Shown here one piece after another: positions 1 to 9,728 of a DNA stretch of 64,000 nt; within the stretch, counting starts at the first letter, position 1; every line of letters begins with the position of its first letter. Source of the DNA: Podochytrium sp. JEL0797. Its lineage: Eukaryota > Chytridiomycota > Chytridiomycetes > Chytridiales > Chytriomycetaceae. Below the pieces are notes generated by a model that saw only the letters and a list, made by a program, of their open reading frames with translations, did no database searches and was not told the DNA's origin. Position numbers and translations under genes: made by a program. The stretch lies in the NCBI GenBank assembly GCA_027596195.1, contig JADGJG010000029.1, positions 1 through 64,000 of the forward strand. Reading direction: 5' to 3'.

Positions 1-1
1 C

Positions 2-124
2 TGCAAAAAGGCTGCCGGGCTTGTGATTATGTATGACAATGCGAAGTTGCGAACCAAGGAGGCGAATATTGTTGATATCATGTGTGGGAATGCAAGTGAT
101 TTTGACAGTGATGGTTTCGAGTGA
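2..124 (+). CDS. 3' end of an unrecognised gene (partial)
   Basis: Frame 2 is open from the window edge for 40 codons and ends with TGA. The residues are mixed and hydrophilic and finish with an acidic tail (SDFDSDGFE), which is more protein-like than the other frames. AT-rich non-coding DNA follows at once. No domain can be recognised from 40 residues. It could be the last exon of a gene lying to the left, or a chance open frame. Confidence 0.4.
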   Translation, partial: CKKAAGLVIMYDNAKLRTKEANIVDIMCGNASDFDSDGFE

Positions 125-753
125 TTCGGCAAATAAATTTTTTTTTCCTATGCCTGTATACTATACATGTATAATGTGTATAATTTGTATACCAAACCTC
201 ACTATACGCGTATACTTCCAAACCCTAGTAAACCGCCACTTTTCTCCGACATCCACGATTTTCGAACGTCAAAAATAACTCTGGACATTTAAAATGCTCT
301 AGGCTTCGCGCGCACCCCACAAGTTTCTGGCCACCACCCTCTTGGTTTTCAAACTTCGTCCGGGAAGTCAAGAATCTACTCTACGGTCGCAGGAGGGCGA
401 GGATGGCGTCCATGTTTGGATTTCAAAATGAATGAATGAATCATTCTCAATAAAAGAAAAAAAATTTGCTATATTATTGCCATAAATAAAATGATGATTT
501 GACCGTCCGTTACTAATCTCAAAACGCGTAGTATTTCTCAGCTTTTTTGAACCCTCGCGTACCCCCCTCGTTGCCAGCCTCCGGCAATCGCTTCTTTTCG
601 CCGCCAAGTCCTTTTTTCTCGGTCAAACATTTGCGAGAATGACTCGTAAAGGAGGATCGATTCTAATTTCTAATATATTATCCTTTACGAACTTGGTTAA
701 AAACCTCGTCCGAAATCTTCCAATCCGCGACAACTCACGGCTCACCGACCACA
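125..753. other. Intergenic region with AT-rich palindromes
   Basis: No gene seen. At 162-173 and 203-214 there are two perfect 12-nt palindromes, TATACATGTATA and TATACGCGTATA, within a cluster of TATAC/GTATA words. The rest is probably the 5' flank of the downstream F-box/LRR gene. Confidence 0.5.
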
Positions 754-1926
754 ATGGACTCCACTCTCCTCGTTCTCCTCCAAGGCATCCAATCCCACTT
801 GATCGAGATCTCTGCCAAGCAGAGTGCCTTCGAAGTCCAGCAGTCCGAATCAACAGCCCGCCTGGAAGCCCGACTTGATCGCATCGAGTCTTCATTGAAT
901 GAGTCACAACCGAACATCTTCCCCCTTTCTCGCACCACTCTCTCGGCTACCGAGTTCCACCTCACTAACATGGAATCCTCGATTGGATCGTCGCTTGCAA
1001 CCATGTCCAACCAACTCCACATTCTCCAGAACCCACAGCGCAAGTTCTACACCCGTCTGACTGGCATTCCTCGAGAGTTGTTGATTCAGATCCTCGCCTG
1101 GATCTCTCCCACACAAGTCTTTCGCTTCAGACGGGTTTCGGCGGGATTCAACGCGCTCCTGACAACCAAGCACTTTGCTGTGGCAAACATCCAATGCTTC
1201 CCTCCGTCACCAGACTGTTACCGGATTCCTGCAAATGGAGAGAATGCAGATCAGGACTGCCACGACGCTTCCGAGATCGAACAAGTCTTCTTCCAGGCGC
1301 CCACCGCGTTCCAAACCATGTACGCCGAAACTCGCCTCAAGACAACCACCGTCCTCCACTGGTACCTTGGAGACGCTTATCCATGCTTTCTCATTCCCAT
1401 CGCGATTGGCTGTTGCGGCAATCTGACACACATGAATTTGAGCAAGTGTCGACTCTCTGGCCCTATCCCGGTCCAAATCGGCCTTCTGGCCTACCTAAAA
1501 TACCTCAATCTGTACTGCAATCATCTCAGCGGAGAAGTTCCTGTGGAGCTGGGAGGATTGGCGGCATTGGAGACTCTCAACCTCTGTGACAATCGACTGA
1601 GTGGAAAGATTCCGCCCAAGCTTGGAGGATTATCGCATTTAAAGGTGCTCAATCTATCAGCGAACCGGTTAACGGGAGGAATTCCTGCGGAGGTGGGAAG
1701 CTTGGTGCAGTTGGAGGAACTCATTTTGGACGAGAACAAGCTCAGTGGCTCAATTCCTATATCCATTGGAAACTTGTCGCGTCTGGTGCATCTCTCTTTG
1801 TATGGCAACAGGTTGTCTGGGCCGATTCCAAGAGAAGTGCTGTTGTTGGAGCAGTTGGTGGATTGCTTGCTTTTCGGGAATGACGAATTGAGCTGTGACT
1901 TTGAATGGGGGTTTTGGGGACAATAA
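754..1926 (+). CDS. F-box / plant-type LRR protein (intact copy)
   Basis: Single-exon 390-residue protein. Residues 1-90 are polar and helix-prone, starting MDSTLLVLLQGIQ like its relatives in this window. An F-box follows at about 105-150 (PRELLIQILAWIS, then FRRVSAGFNALLTTKHFAV). A linker contains the family motif FQTMYAETRLK. About six leucine-rich repeats of the plant LxGxIP type fill 225-380 (LSGEVP, LSGKIP, LTGGIP, LSGSIP, LSGPIP), and the C-terminus is LSCDFEWGFWGQ. F-box proteins recruit substrates to SCF (Skp1-Cullin-F-box) ubiquitin ligases through Skp1, and LRRs usually bind the substrate. The F-box with LxGxIP repeats is seen directly; an SCF adaptor role is inferred. It is one of three intact members among eleven copies here. 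Confidence 0.85.
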   Translation: MDSTLLVLLQGIQSHLIEISAKQSAFEVQQSESTARLEARLDRIESSLNESQPNIFPLSRTTLSATEFHLTNMESSIGSSLATMSNQLHILQNPQRKFYTRLTGIPRELLIQILAWISPTQVFRFRRVSAGFNALLTTKHFAVANIQCFPPSPDCYRIPANGENADQDCHDASEIEQVFFQAPTAFQTMYAETRLKTTTVLHWYLGDAYPCFLIPIAIGCCGNLTHMNLSKCRLSGPIPVQIGLLAYLKYLNLYCNHLSGEVPVELGGLAALETLNLCDNRLSGKIPPKLGGLSHLKVLNLSANRLTGGIPAEVGSLVQLEELILDENKLSGSIPISIGNLSRLVHLSLYGNRLSGPIPREVLLLEQLVDCLLFGNDELSCDFEWGFWGQ

Positions 1927-2130
1927 TAAAAATGTGGATATTCAAACTTATTGTCAGTTTATTTCCCTTGTCCGGTGGCAACCCTCATAAACGCCTGCTT
2001 ACTGGATTGAATGATTAAAAGAAAGTTTTGTATGATTTGGTGAGTGGAAACAAGAGCAAAAAATTGAAACCTAATTTCCGCAAGATCTGAACCCGGAATT
2101 GTCAAACAAAACAAAGAATTCCACCGTCGA

Positions 2131-3045
2131 ATGGAAAGCCTCGACGACCTCCTCCCCACTCAAAACCCACAACCCCAATCCATCAACATGACCTCCCCAT
2201 CCCACCTCCTAACGCGCTCAAGAAGCCGAAAAGTGCCTCTCCCAACCTGGGACTTCTGGATCATAAAAATCCTCTGCACAACGATCGGCGAAACCTGCGC
2301 CGACGCGATCACCACTGCCTTCAACGGCGGAGACCCGACCAACACTCTCGCAGAAGGCCCGACCTGCGGAATCATGTCTGCGATCCTGGTCGTGGCGCTC
2401 TGTGTTCAAATCACCCTTCCAAAGTATTTTCCCGTCATGTACTGGCTCGTGGTCGTGCTCCTCAGCGTGGTCGGGACACTCATCACAGATAACCTGGTCG
2501 ACAACCTCAACGTTGAGTTATGGCAAACAACTGTCGGTTTCTCCGCAGCTCTAGTCCTCGCCTTCCTCGGCTGGTATTTCGTGGAAAGAACCCTCTCCAT
2601 CCACTCCATCACAACCCTCCGCCGCGAAATCTTTTACTGGCTCGTCGTCCTCTTCACCTTCGCGTTGGGAACTTCCGCAGGTGACCAAATGACATTCGAC
2701 GTCCTCCAGGGAGTGTACTGGCAAGGTGTTGTCGTATTCGCGTCTGTCATCGCGATCGACGCGATTGTGTATTATGGCGTGACGTGGTGGAAGCCAGAAG
2801 TAGCAGACGCCGTCAGCGTTCCCGCGTTTTGGATCGCGTACGTAGTAACGCGGCCGTTGGGTGCATCGATTGGGGATCTGCTTTCGCAGACGACGGATAG
2901 TGGTGGTGCAGGGCTCGGTGCAGCGGTAACAAGTGGAATCTTTTTGGCATTGATTGGAGTCGTGTTGGGGTACATTTGTTATCGCGAGTGGAAACCAGTG
3001 AATCCAGTGAATGTTGTGGATTCAGAAAGAAAGGGGATCGTGTGA
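2131..3045 (+). CDS. COG4705-like multi-pass membrane protein
   Basis: Intronless 304-residue protein; ATG at 2131, with a possible alternative at 2188. After a 45-residue polar N-terminus come about eight to nine membrane segments. Four internal motifs have the form YW-hydrophobic-GT/GA-x2-GD: KILCTTIGETCADA, LSVVGTLITDNL, FALGTSAGDQM and PLGASIGDLL. This repeated pattern is characteristic of the COG4705 family of uncharacterised membrane proteins, which I know mainly from bacteria. The function is unknown. The absence of introns in an intron-rich region and the bacterial distribution of the family make horizontal acquisition possible, though many single-exon genes here are clearly native. 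A short Ser/Lys tail ends the protein. Confidence 0.75.
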   Translation: MESLDDLLPTQNPQPQSINMTSPSHLLTRSRSRKVPLPTWDFWIIKILCTTIGETCADAITTAFNGGDPTNTLAEGPTCGIMSAILVVALCVQITLPKYFPVMYWLVVVLLSVVGTLITDNLVDNLNVELWQTTVGFSAALVLAFLGWYFVERTLSIHSITTLRREIFYWLVVLFTFALGTSAGDQMTFDVLQGVYWQGVVVFASVIAIDAIVYYGVTWWKPEVADAVSVPAFWIAYVVTRPLGASIGDLLSQTTDSGGAGLGAAVTSGIFLALIGVVLGYICYREWKPVNPVNVVDSERKGIV

Positions 3046-3212
3046 CGATTGGAATGAGGGCTTTTTTTATGCAAGTTCGACGGGATTCAATCATAATATA
3101 AAAAAAATATTTCAGAGGTCTGATTTTGTAATCCATACGCGATATTCTCAAAAGACAACAACGAGGTTTCACCATATTTTCATAAAACGAGCATCACAAA
3201 AGAATCAAATGT

Positions 3213-4284
3213 TCACACCAACAACGCAACCACCGCCGCCAAAACACTCAACCCCGCCTTCACAACCCCACCCCCGGACTTGGTCGTCACCGCAGGCACA
3301 GAAGTCCCCGCCGGCGCCACCACACTTCCACTCACGCCCGTCGAAGCAGAGGGAGCAACCGCACAACTCGCACTGTTCTTGACGAGTCCAATGTGATAGA
3401 AACTATAAGTCTGGTTCGCGCTAAAGTTGACAAACGTGGCATCCTTGGCATGCGCGAAATCATACAGAGTCGTGTTGTCGAACTCGTACTTGAAGTACGA
3501 GAAGGGAATCACAAACGACTGCGGGGTTCCGTTCGGTGTGTGGAATTGCGAGAGTTGGACGTAGGCAGAGTCTGAAGCGAATGATTCCAATCAGCATACA
3601 ATTGCAATAGAATAACCAAACCCACCCTGAGTCCTCTCAGTACAAGCCGCATTCTTTTGCGTCAACGTCAAATACACATCCGTCCCCGTCGGCATGCTCA
3701 TGTTCAAATGCAGCCCGGAATACGGCGTCAAATCCTCACAAACCGTAACCCCGAAATCCGTGCTCGATTTCTGATCGTCCCACACAAACTTGAAGTACAT
3801 GTAATTCGACGCGAGAATGGTCGAAGGGTGGAGAGTCGGGTCGCCGTTTTCTGGGTTCGGGTTCCACCCGGCGGCAAAGTCAATGTGGCCATCCGTGGGC
3901 GCAAAGAAGTACGTGAGGGCGCCTTGGTCGGCGCCGTAGTCTCCGCCAAGCATGTTGAGGGTCTGTGGTGGGTGTGAGTGGGGTGCCATTCTAATCAATC
4001 ACTCGCTTACCTTGTTGCCTCCCGCTGTGGCCTTGAGTGCGAGTGAGGTATCGAGTTAGTAACTACTCCAATGAATACCAAGGCAATACCTACCACTCTG
4101 TAATTCGAAGCGTTTCTGGAAGCAATATGGGCACTTAGAAGTGAAGTGATGTGATCTTCTCTCATTCGACTCACCTCGGAGACATGTCATCCACAACGAG
4201 TTCGCACGACGGCGAAACCGCAGAAACCTGGGCAGCCACAAATGGAGCCACAGCAGCGGAGAGAAGAGCGAAAGATGAAACCAT
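3213..4284 (-). CDS. Secreted GPI-type surface protein, jelly-roll-like (copy 1)
   Basis: Five exons on the minus strand. Exon 1 (4284-4173) encodes a signal peptide (MVSSFALLSAAVAPFVAAQ) and CELVVDDMSPR. Exon 2 (4115-4094) encodes NASNYRV. A 21-nt exon encodes ATAGGNK, followed by a large exon near 3973-3626 and a last exon near 3573-3213. The second intron carries a perfect TACTAAC branch site. The mature part holds LVDDM, GGDYGAD, YMYFKFVWDD, a GLHLNMSMP strand, CERT-type cysteines and FVNFS. These suggest the galactose-binding/carbohydrate-binding beta-sandwich proteins found on fungal surfaces. The C-terminus is Ser/Thr-rich, then small residues and a hydrophobic end (AGLSVLAAVVALLV), as in GPI-anchored proteins. 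Several N-glycosylation sites are present. A wall or surface location is likely; the ligand is unknown. Paralogue of the gene at 4436-5575. Confidence 0.7.
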
Positions 4285-4435
4285 GTTTTTTGTTCTTTGA
4301 AAATTTGATGGGCGGGAAAATTGTGATTTCGAAAAGTGCGCGTGCATCCCCCCTTGGCGAGTGGAGACATTCGATGAAGGAGAGAATGACCAAGATTATA
4401 TTCGCAACGAACACTCCACAAACAAAGGGAATAAT

Positions 4436-5575
4436 TTAAAACGCAAACACCATGGCCACAACAGCAGCACCAACCAACCCCGCAACACCCGCAGCCGCAC
4501 CCGTCTTCGTCGGAATCTCAAGCACACTACTCGTCGCAACAGGCACCCCCTCCGTCCTCGACCCCGTCGCAGCAACAGACCCCGACATCGTCGCAGTCGA
4601 CACATCCCCACCAGCCATACAACTCGTCGTGTTCTTGATCAACCCGATATGGTAAAAGCTGTACTCCACATTCGGGGGGCTAAAGTTGACGAAAGTGATG
4701 TCTTTGGCGTGGGTGAAGTTGAAGGGCTTTGTTTTGTCGAATTCGAGGGACATGGCCGAAAACGGAATTAAGACAGGTTGTGGTGCGCCCGTGGGTGTGT
4801 GGAATTGAGACAGCTTCACGTATTCCGAGTCTGTGGATGCGGGGATCGATTAGAAAAAGTGTTTGAGATTGCACGCGTTAAAGTTCCATATCTCCCTCAC
4901 CTCGAGTCCTCTCGGTACACTCCTCATTCTTCTGCGTCAACGTCATATAAACATCCGACCCAACCGGCATGCTCACATTCAAAAACAACCCCGCATACGG
5001 CGTCAAATCCTCACAAACCGTTAACCCAAATTGCGTACTGCTAATCTGATCATCCCACACAAACTTCATGTACATGTAATTCGACGCGATGATATCCGCA
5101 GGGTGGAGGAGTGGGTCGCCGTTTTCCGGGTTCGCGACCCACCCGGGGGTGAGCGTCATGTGGCCGGACGTGGGGGCGAAGTTGTAGACGAGGGAAGAGC
5201 CGCTGTCGGCGCCGTAGTCTCCACCGAGATGGTTGAGGGTTTTGTTGTTGCCGTAGTGGTCCTAGAAATATAGTTGGGTTAATTTTATGTGTGGGTAGTG
5301 CGGGTGGAGGATGGGGAGAGGGAGCAGAGTGCAGTGCGCGGGATGGAGACGAAGGAACGTACTGTTTTGTAATTGGATGCGTTTCTGATTGCATTGTGAT
5401 GGGGGGATAAGGTTCGATTTGGATTAGTTGGGGGTGGTTCCGCCATCTTCGATTGTGGGACTTACCGTGGCGTCATGTCATCCACAAGCCTCTCGCATCC
5501 TGAAGCGAAAGGCGGAGTTTGTGCAGAAACCGAGGCCATAGTGGCAGCCGCCAGTGCGAGGATTGGGGAGATCAT
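4436..5575 (-). CDS. Secreted GPI-type surface protein, jelly-roll-like (copy 2)
   Basis: Tandem paralogue of the gene at 3213-4284. Exon 1 starts at 5575 and encodes a signal peptide (MISPILALAAATMASVSAQ) then LVDDMTPR. A short exon encodes NASNYKT. The next exon (about 5262-4903) encodes DHYGNNKTLNHLGGDYGAD and the YMYMKFVWDD and CEDLTPYAGL blocks. The last exon begins DSEYVKLSQFHTP and ends with a Ser/Thr-rich stretch and a hydrophobic tail suitable for a GPI anchor. The 48-nt intron that splits NK from TLN in copy 1 is absent here, so an intron was gained or lost after duplication. Function as for copy 1: extracellular, possibly carbohydrate binding; unproven. Confidence 0.7.
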
Positions 5576-6166
5576 ATGGTTTCGCGTGTGTTTGCGATAA
5601 CTTTTTTTTTGGTTGTTTTATTCGAGTTCGATTCTTATGAAGGGAGATTAGAAATCAGGAATTTGTGGAGTTGGACTTTATGCTCGTCTGTTTTGAGATC
5701 CCGGGCAGGTTTTGGGTTTGATGCGCCCTGGCATTCGGGCGGACGGCGTGTGGCGGGGGGTTGTTATTTTTGAGGGGGCAGAGTCGAACTCTATCGGCCG
5801 CTAGGGTGTTCGATCGGCGTCAATTCCACATCATTTCCAACGCGTCATGTGCCAAGAACCTGTCTTCAATCTGCCCTAAAACGAGAAGTGGTACTTTGGC
5901 AAGCCGTCGTTCTTTTGTGACCCTTTGCATTCCTGTTTATCGAAACTGCCCGATTCCACTTCAAAGCCGCACGTCTGAGATACCTGACGCGTGTAAAGCA
6001 GTGTTTTATTCGTGTCAAACTGGGAGGCTTGGTACAATGAAAAGGCATCGTCGCACCATCTCATAATCACTTTAAATATTGTGCACTATTAATTTGCTTT
6101 ACCCGTGTTATAAAAATACCGAGTGCCTGGTTATGAGAAAGTGTAAGAATTCCATTCAAAGATTTG
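5576..6166. other. Intergenic, no gene seen
   Basis: This is the shared upstream region of the minus-strand GPI gene and the plus-strand phosphatase. Small open frames exist on both strands but none resembles a protein family. A hairpin-like tRNA-arm resemblance near 5763-5815 does not fold into a full tRNA. Confidence 0.4.
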
Positions 6167-6196
6167 ATGCGTCACAAAAAAAACAGGGAATCGAAA

Positions 6197-8153
6197 ATGG
6201 TTCGGTTTCCGGTTTCGCTGCTTCGACGGAGCCGCTGTCCTCTGCGGGGAGACATCAAGGCACCGGTTTCACGATCGCTTAGTGGTTCATCACCTTCTGC
6301 TTCAGCTGCTTCTGCGGGCGCTGCGCATCATCCCACTTCCGATGGCACTTTGCCGTTTGTGCTTGCGCCAGTCGTGAATGTGTTTGAGCGCATTCTACTG
6401 GTACTTTGATTTGCTTATTCTTTCCGTATTGATCACGCTGTTGCTCTTGCGCATTCTCTCCTAACGAAACAACAAGGCCAACCCGCCCCTCCCCCGCCCC
6501 CTCTTCGAATTCTCGTTTGGCGCCGCAGGTCTCCCCAAACCAATGCACTCGGAATCCTCCATGGACCACCGCTCTTCACACCGCCACGACGAAGAAACCG
6601 ATTCCACCAACGACGCGTCGCAACACCAAGGCCTTGCGGTACGTGTTGGTGAAGACGCCTATTTCGTGAGGAAAGATGGGATGGGTGTGGCTGATGGAGT
6701 GGGTGGATGGAAGGTATGCATTTACTTTTTTATCGCGTCGAGAGAATACGCGGTTTCGTGTTAACCAAGAAACCAAACCAAAAGGACGTCGTCACAAACT
6801 CAAACGCTGCCCTCTTCTCCTCCCTCGTAATGCACCACGTTGCTTCCCACCTCCACTCGTTTGACGCCATCGACGCAGACTACTCGATCCACGATTACTA
6901 CTCTCTCGACCCAGTCTCTCTCCTCCAATCTGCAACCACCCTGACTCTCCAAGACGCTTCTTTGACGAAAGCTGTCGGTTCCACTACCGCATTGATTGCT
7001 TTCCTGCGTGACGATGAGTTGCGTATCGCTTCTTTAGGTGATACAACCCTCGTGGTTGTACGGAACGGGGATATGGTGTTTCGGACTGAAGAGCAGCAGC
7101 ATTCTTTCAATTTTCCGTTTCAGCTTGGGTCGGAATCGAAAGATACTCCCGAGAAGGATGCGGGGGATTGGGTTTTTAAAGTCAAAGAGGGGGATTTGGT
7201 TATTTTGGTATGTTTGTGTGCGGGTGTGAGCGAAGCGAGTCGTGCGTGAAGCGAGGCACGGACAAGGCGCATACGCGCGCAGCGCGTCAAAGTAGGAGTG
7301 GGAGTGAGCGAAGCGAACGAGAAAAAGAGCGAGTGAAGCGAGCAAATCAGAAGTGGGAGTGGCAGTGAACCAGAACGTCGAAGTGGGAGTGGGAGTGAGC
7401 GAAGCGAACAAGTCATGCGCGAAGCGCGTCTTAAAATAGCGAGCGAATCAAGCAAGAATAAAGAGTGAGCGAAGCGATCAACAAGCAAGAGAGCGAGCTA
7501 AGAAAGCGCGTACGCGCGCAGCGCTTCGGGGCGGGGAGTGAGAGAAGCGAGCAAATCAAACGCGCGAATCGCGTGCTCAAGCGCGCAGCGCGTCAAAGTG
7601 GGGGTGGGAGTGAGTGAACAAGAAAGAGAGCTAGCAAATCACGCGCAAAGCGCGTACGCGCGCAGCGCATCGAAGTCGAAGCGGGAGTGAGCGAAGAGAA
7701 CGAGAATATCCGAGGACCGAGGGCACCGAAGTCTCGACGCAAAGTGTCGAAATTACTGAGAGTGAGCAATCGATTGCTGAAACCATTGCCATATCTCCAA
7801 CACCACCACTCATTCGACCCAAATCCCAGGGCTCCGACGGAATCTTTGACAACCTGTTCGACTCGGACATTCTCGAAATCATCCGTACAACCACCATGGG
7901 CCCCACCACCACCTCCCCCACCATCCACCAAATTCCCACCTCGCGTATCCTCCGAACCCCACCACACCTCCTCGCGTCTAATATCCTCTCGAAAGCGCGT
8001 GAGATTAGTTTGGATTCGGGGCCGTATGTAGTGAGTCCGTTCCAAGAGCGTGCCGTGAAGGAAGGGTTGTATTATCAAGGCGGGAAAGTGGATGATTTGA
8101 CTGTCGTGGTGGGGATTGTGAAGGTTGTGGAAGACAGTCCGGATCGAAGATAA
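6197..8153 (+). CDS. PTC7: PP2C-family protein phosphatase, PTC7-like
   Basis: Four exons: 6197-6400, 6477-6713, 6785-7207 and 7830-8153; together they encode 395 residues with every join in frame. The N-terminus (MVRFPVSLLRRSRCPLRGD) is basic and Ser-rich, like a mitochondrial presequence. PP2C signatures follow: VGEDAYFVRKD, the metal-binding ADGVGGW, STTALIAFL, LRIASLGDTTLVVVRNG, GDLVILGSDGIFDNLFD and KVDDLTVVVG. In yeast, PTC7 proteins are mitochondrial Ser/Thr phosphatases that dephosphorylate coenzyme Q biosynthesis factors. The key acidic metal ligands are present, so activity is expected. Intron 3 is 622 nt and packed with a low-complexity repeat. An ATG at 6167 could add ten residues. 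A decayed copy of the last exon lies at 9620-9697. Confidence 0.85.
7215..7700 (+). repeat. GAGCGAAGCGA-type low-complexity repeat inside PTC7 intron 3
   Basis: The intron is built from variants of GTGAGCGAAGCGA, AACAAG, GTGGGAGTGGGAG and the palindrome-like CGCGCAGCGCG. The same vocabulary appears at 9458-9660, in the RFC4 intron at 42075-42240 and near 59150-59215 in TAF5. It lies in introns or gene debris only. Confidence 0.8.
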
Positions 8154-8230
8154 AAACGCGATTGGTTTCGAATCAAAACAAATAACGATTCTCCATTATT
8201 CATACCACGCCAACACCACGCAAACCACCA

Positions 8231-8699
8231 ATGGACGCCATCCTCACTCTGCTCCAGACACTCCACGCGGACCAACAAGCATAGCAGCGCTAGCTCAGCG
8301 AGATGGACGCAAAACTCACTTCTCTGATCACCCACCAAGGCCTCGAATTCCAAACCAAACTCGCCTCGACCGACTCTTCCCTGTCCCAACTCACCACCGA
8401 TTCTCACCGCATATCCCAACAACTCCAACTTGTCCTCAATCCACTCCGCAAATTCCACACTCAACTCGCGAATCTTCCGCGTGAACTCGCCCTGCAAATC
8501 CTATCCCACATTCCTCCCACAAACGTGTTTCGGTACCGCAGAGTTTCAAAGACATTTAAAGATCTTCTCATCTCGAAGTACTTTGCGCGGTTGGTGTTGG
8601 CAAGAAACCCAACAACGAGCGATTGCTTTCGTTTCGACAACGAACAGAAGGAGTTGGATCTCATGGACCCGTATCATTTCACCATCGTAGATGATGATG

Positions 8700-8730
<31 letters not shown>

Positions 8731-9366
8731 CGATGACGATGATGAGGAGCGTGATGAACATGTGGCGGCGATGGACAGGGCCTTGGTGGGCCACACTGTC
8801 TTCCAAACCGAGAGCTCTCTGTTCTGCGGACCGCCCCTCGCCTATCAGACTCTGTACGTCAACACTCGGCTTAAAGACATCAGGCTGATGCAATGGAGAA
8901 CCAATTCTTCGCATCCTTGTACGATCCCTTCGACCCTCCAAATTTGCATGTCCCTCGTTCGGTTGAATCTCTGTTACTGCAAACTCAGTGGATCCATTCC
9001 ATCCGATCTCAGAAACCTCCCAACCCTCGAATTCCTCTCTCTGTCGGATAGTCAACTAAATGGCACGATTCCACGCCAACTGGGAAACTTGCCCCGCTTG
9101 AAGGAACTCGATTTGTCGGCGAACCAGCTCACAGGCAGGATTCCAAAGCATCTGGGGCGGCTAGCGAGTTTGATAGAACTTGTGTTGGGACAAAATCAGT
9201 TGGAGGGAAATCTGCCGCGTCAACGGGATACTTGGAGAAACTGATGGTTTTGTTTCTAAGGGAGAATCGGTTGACGGGGGTCGTTCCGATGGAAATAGCG
9301 CAGATTCCGCGTTTGAATCTGTGTCTGGATCGTAATGCGGGGCTGGTGTTGCCCGAGACGGTGTAA
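8231..9366 (+). pseudogene. F-box / LRR copy with lost start and one-base frameshift
   Basis: The family start MDAILTLLQTLHADQQA is read at 8231, but two in-frame TAG codons follow at once (8282 and 8291). Translation could restart at ATG 8303 in the same frame. The F-box (LPRELALQILSHIPPTNVF) is intact. A GAT-rich microsatellite (about 8688-8745) encodes a long Asp run. The LRRs (LSGSIP, LNGTIP, LTGRIP, LEGNLP) run to about 9215. There CAACGGGATAC replaces the expected CAACTGGGATAC; this one-base loss brings a stop at 9242. The other frame continues as good family sequence (GYLEKLMVLFLRENRLTGVV) to a stop at 9366. Either a recent pseudogene or a shortened protein starting at 8303; a consensus error at the missing T is possible. 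Confidence 0.75.
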
Positions 9367-9457
9367 CCCTATTCAACCAGGAGGCTGCGGCATTTTCATA
9401 ATCGTTTGGATAATCCCGTAAACTTGATCTGAAAAAATAAAAACAAATTCAATCATG

Positions 9458-9697
9458 CGGACGGAGCGAGCGAATCATAGCAAGAAATGAACAAGAGAGC
9501 GAAGCGAACAAGAAAACAAAATCATGCGCGAAAGCGCGTAGCACAGCACTAGCCACGCGCGAAGCACGCAGAAAAGAGTGAGCGAGCGAACAAGAAGACA
9601 ACGAGGACACTTCGACCTACTCCTATCCAACATTCACGCGAAAGCGCGTGAGATTGGTTTAGACTCAAGCCTTCGTGGTAAGCAGACAATTCCTTAA
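9458..9697 (+). pseudogene. Decayed duplicate of the PTC7 intron 3 / last exon
   Basis: Bases 9458-9600 contain the GAGCGAAGCGAACAAG repeat typical of PTC7 intron 3. Bases 9620-9697 then resemble the PTC7 last exon: GCGAAAGCGCGTGAGATTGG here against GAAAGCGCGTGAGATTAG at about 7993-8010. The readable residues are KAREIGLDS against KAREISLDS in the gene. Order and orientation match the parent, so this is a leftover of a local duplication that also carried the F-box/LRR gene between them. No open frame survives. Confidence 0.6.
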
Positions 9698-9728
9698 CGA
9701 AATATTAAAATAGAGTTAGAAATCAAAA

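Noticed and set aside
5763..5815. tRNA-like piece (AGAG-TTCGA-CTCT hairpin with CCCCCT tail on the minus strand)
   Set aside because: No matching acceptor stem or D and anticodon arms nearby; the T-arm pairs only with a 5-base loop.
7225..7700. Considered as a CRISPR-like or tRNA-like repeat array
   Set aside because: Repeat units vary in length and sequence, there are no spacers of fixed size, and the stretch is bounded by good splice sites.
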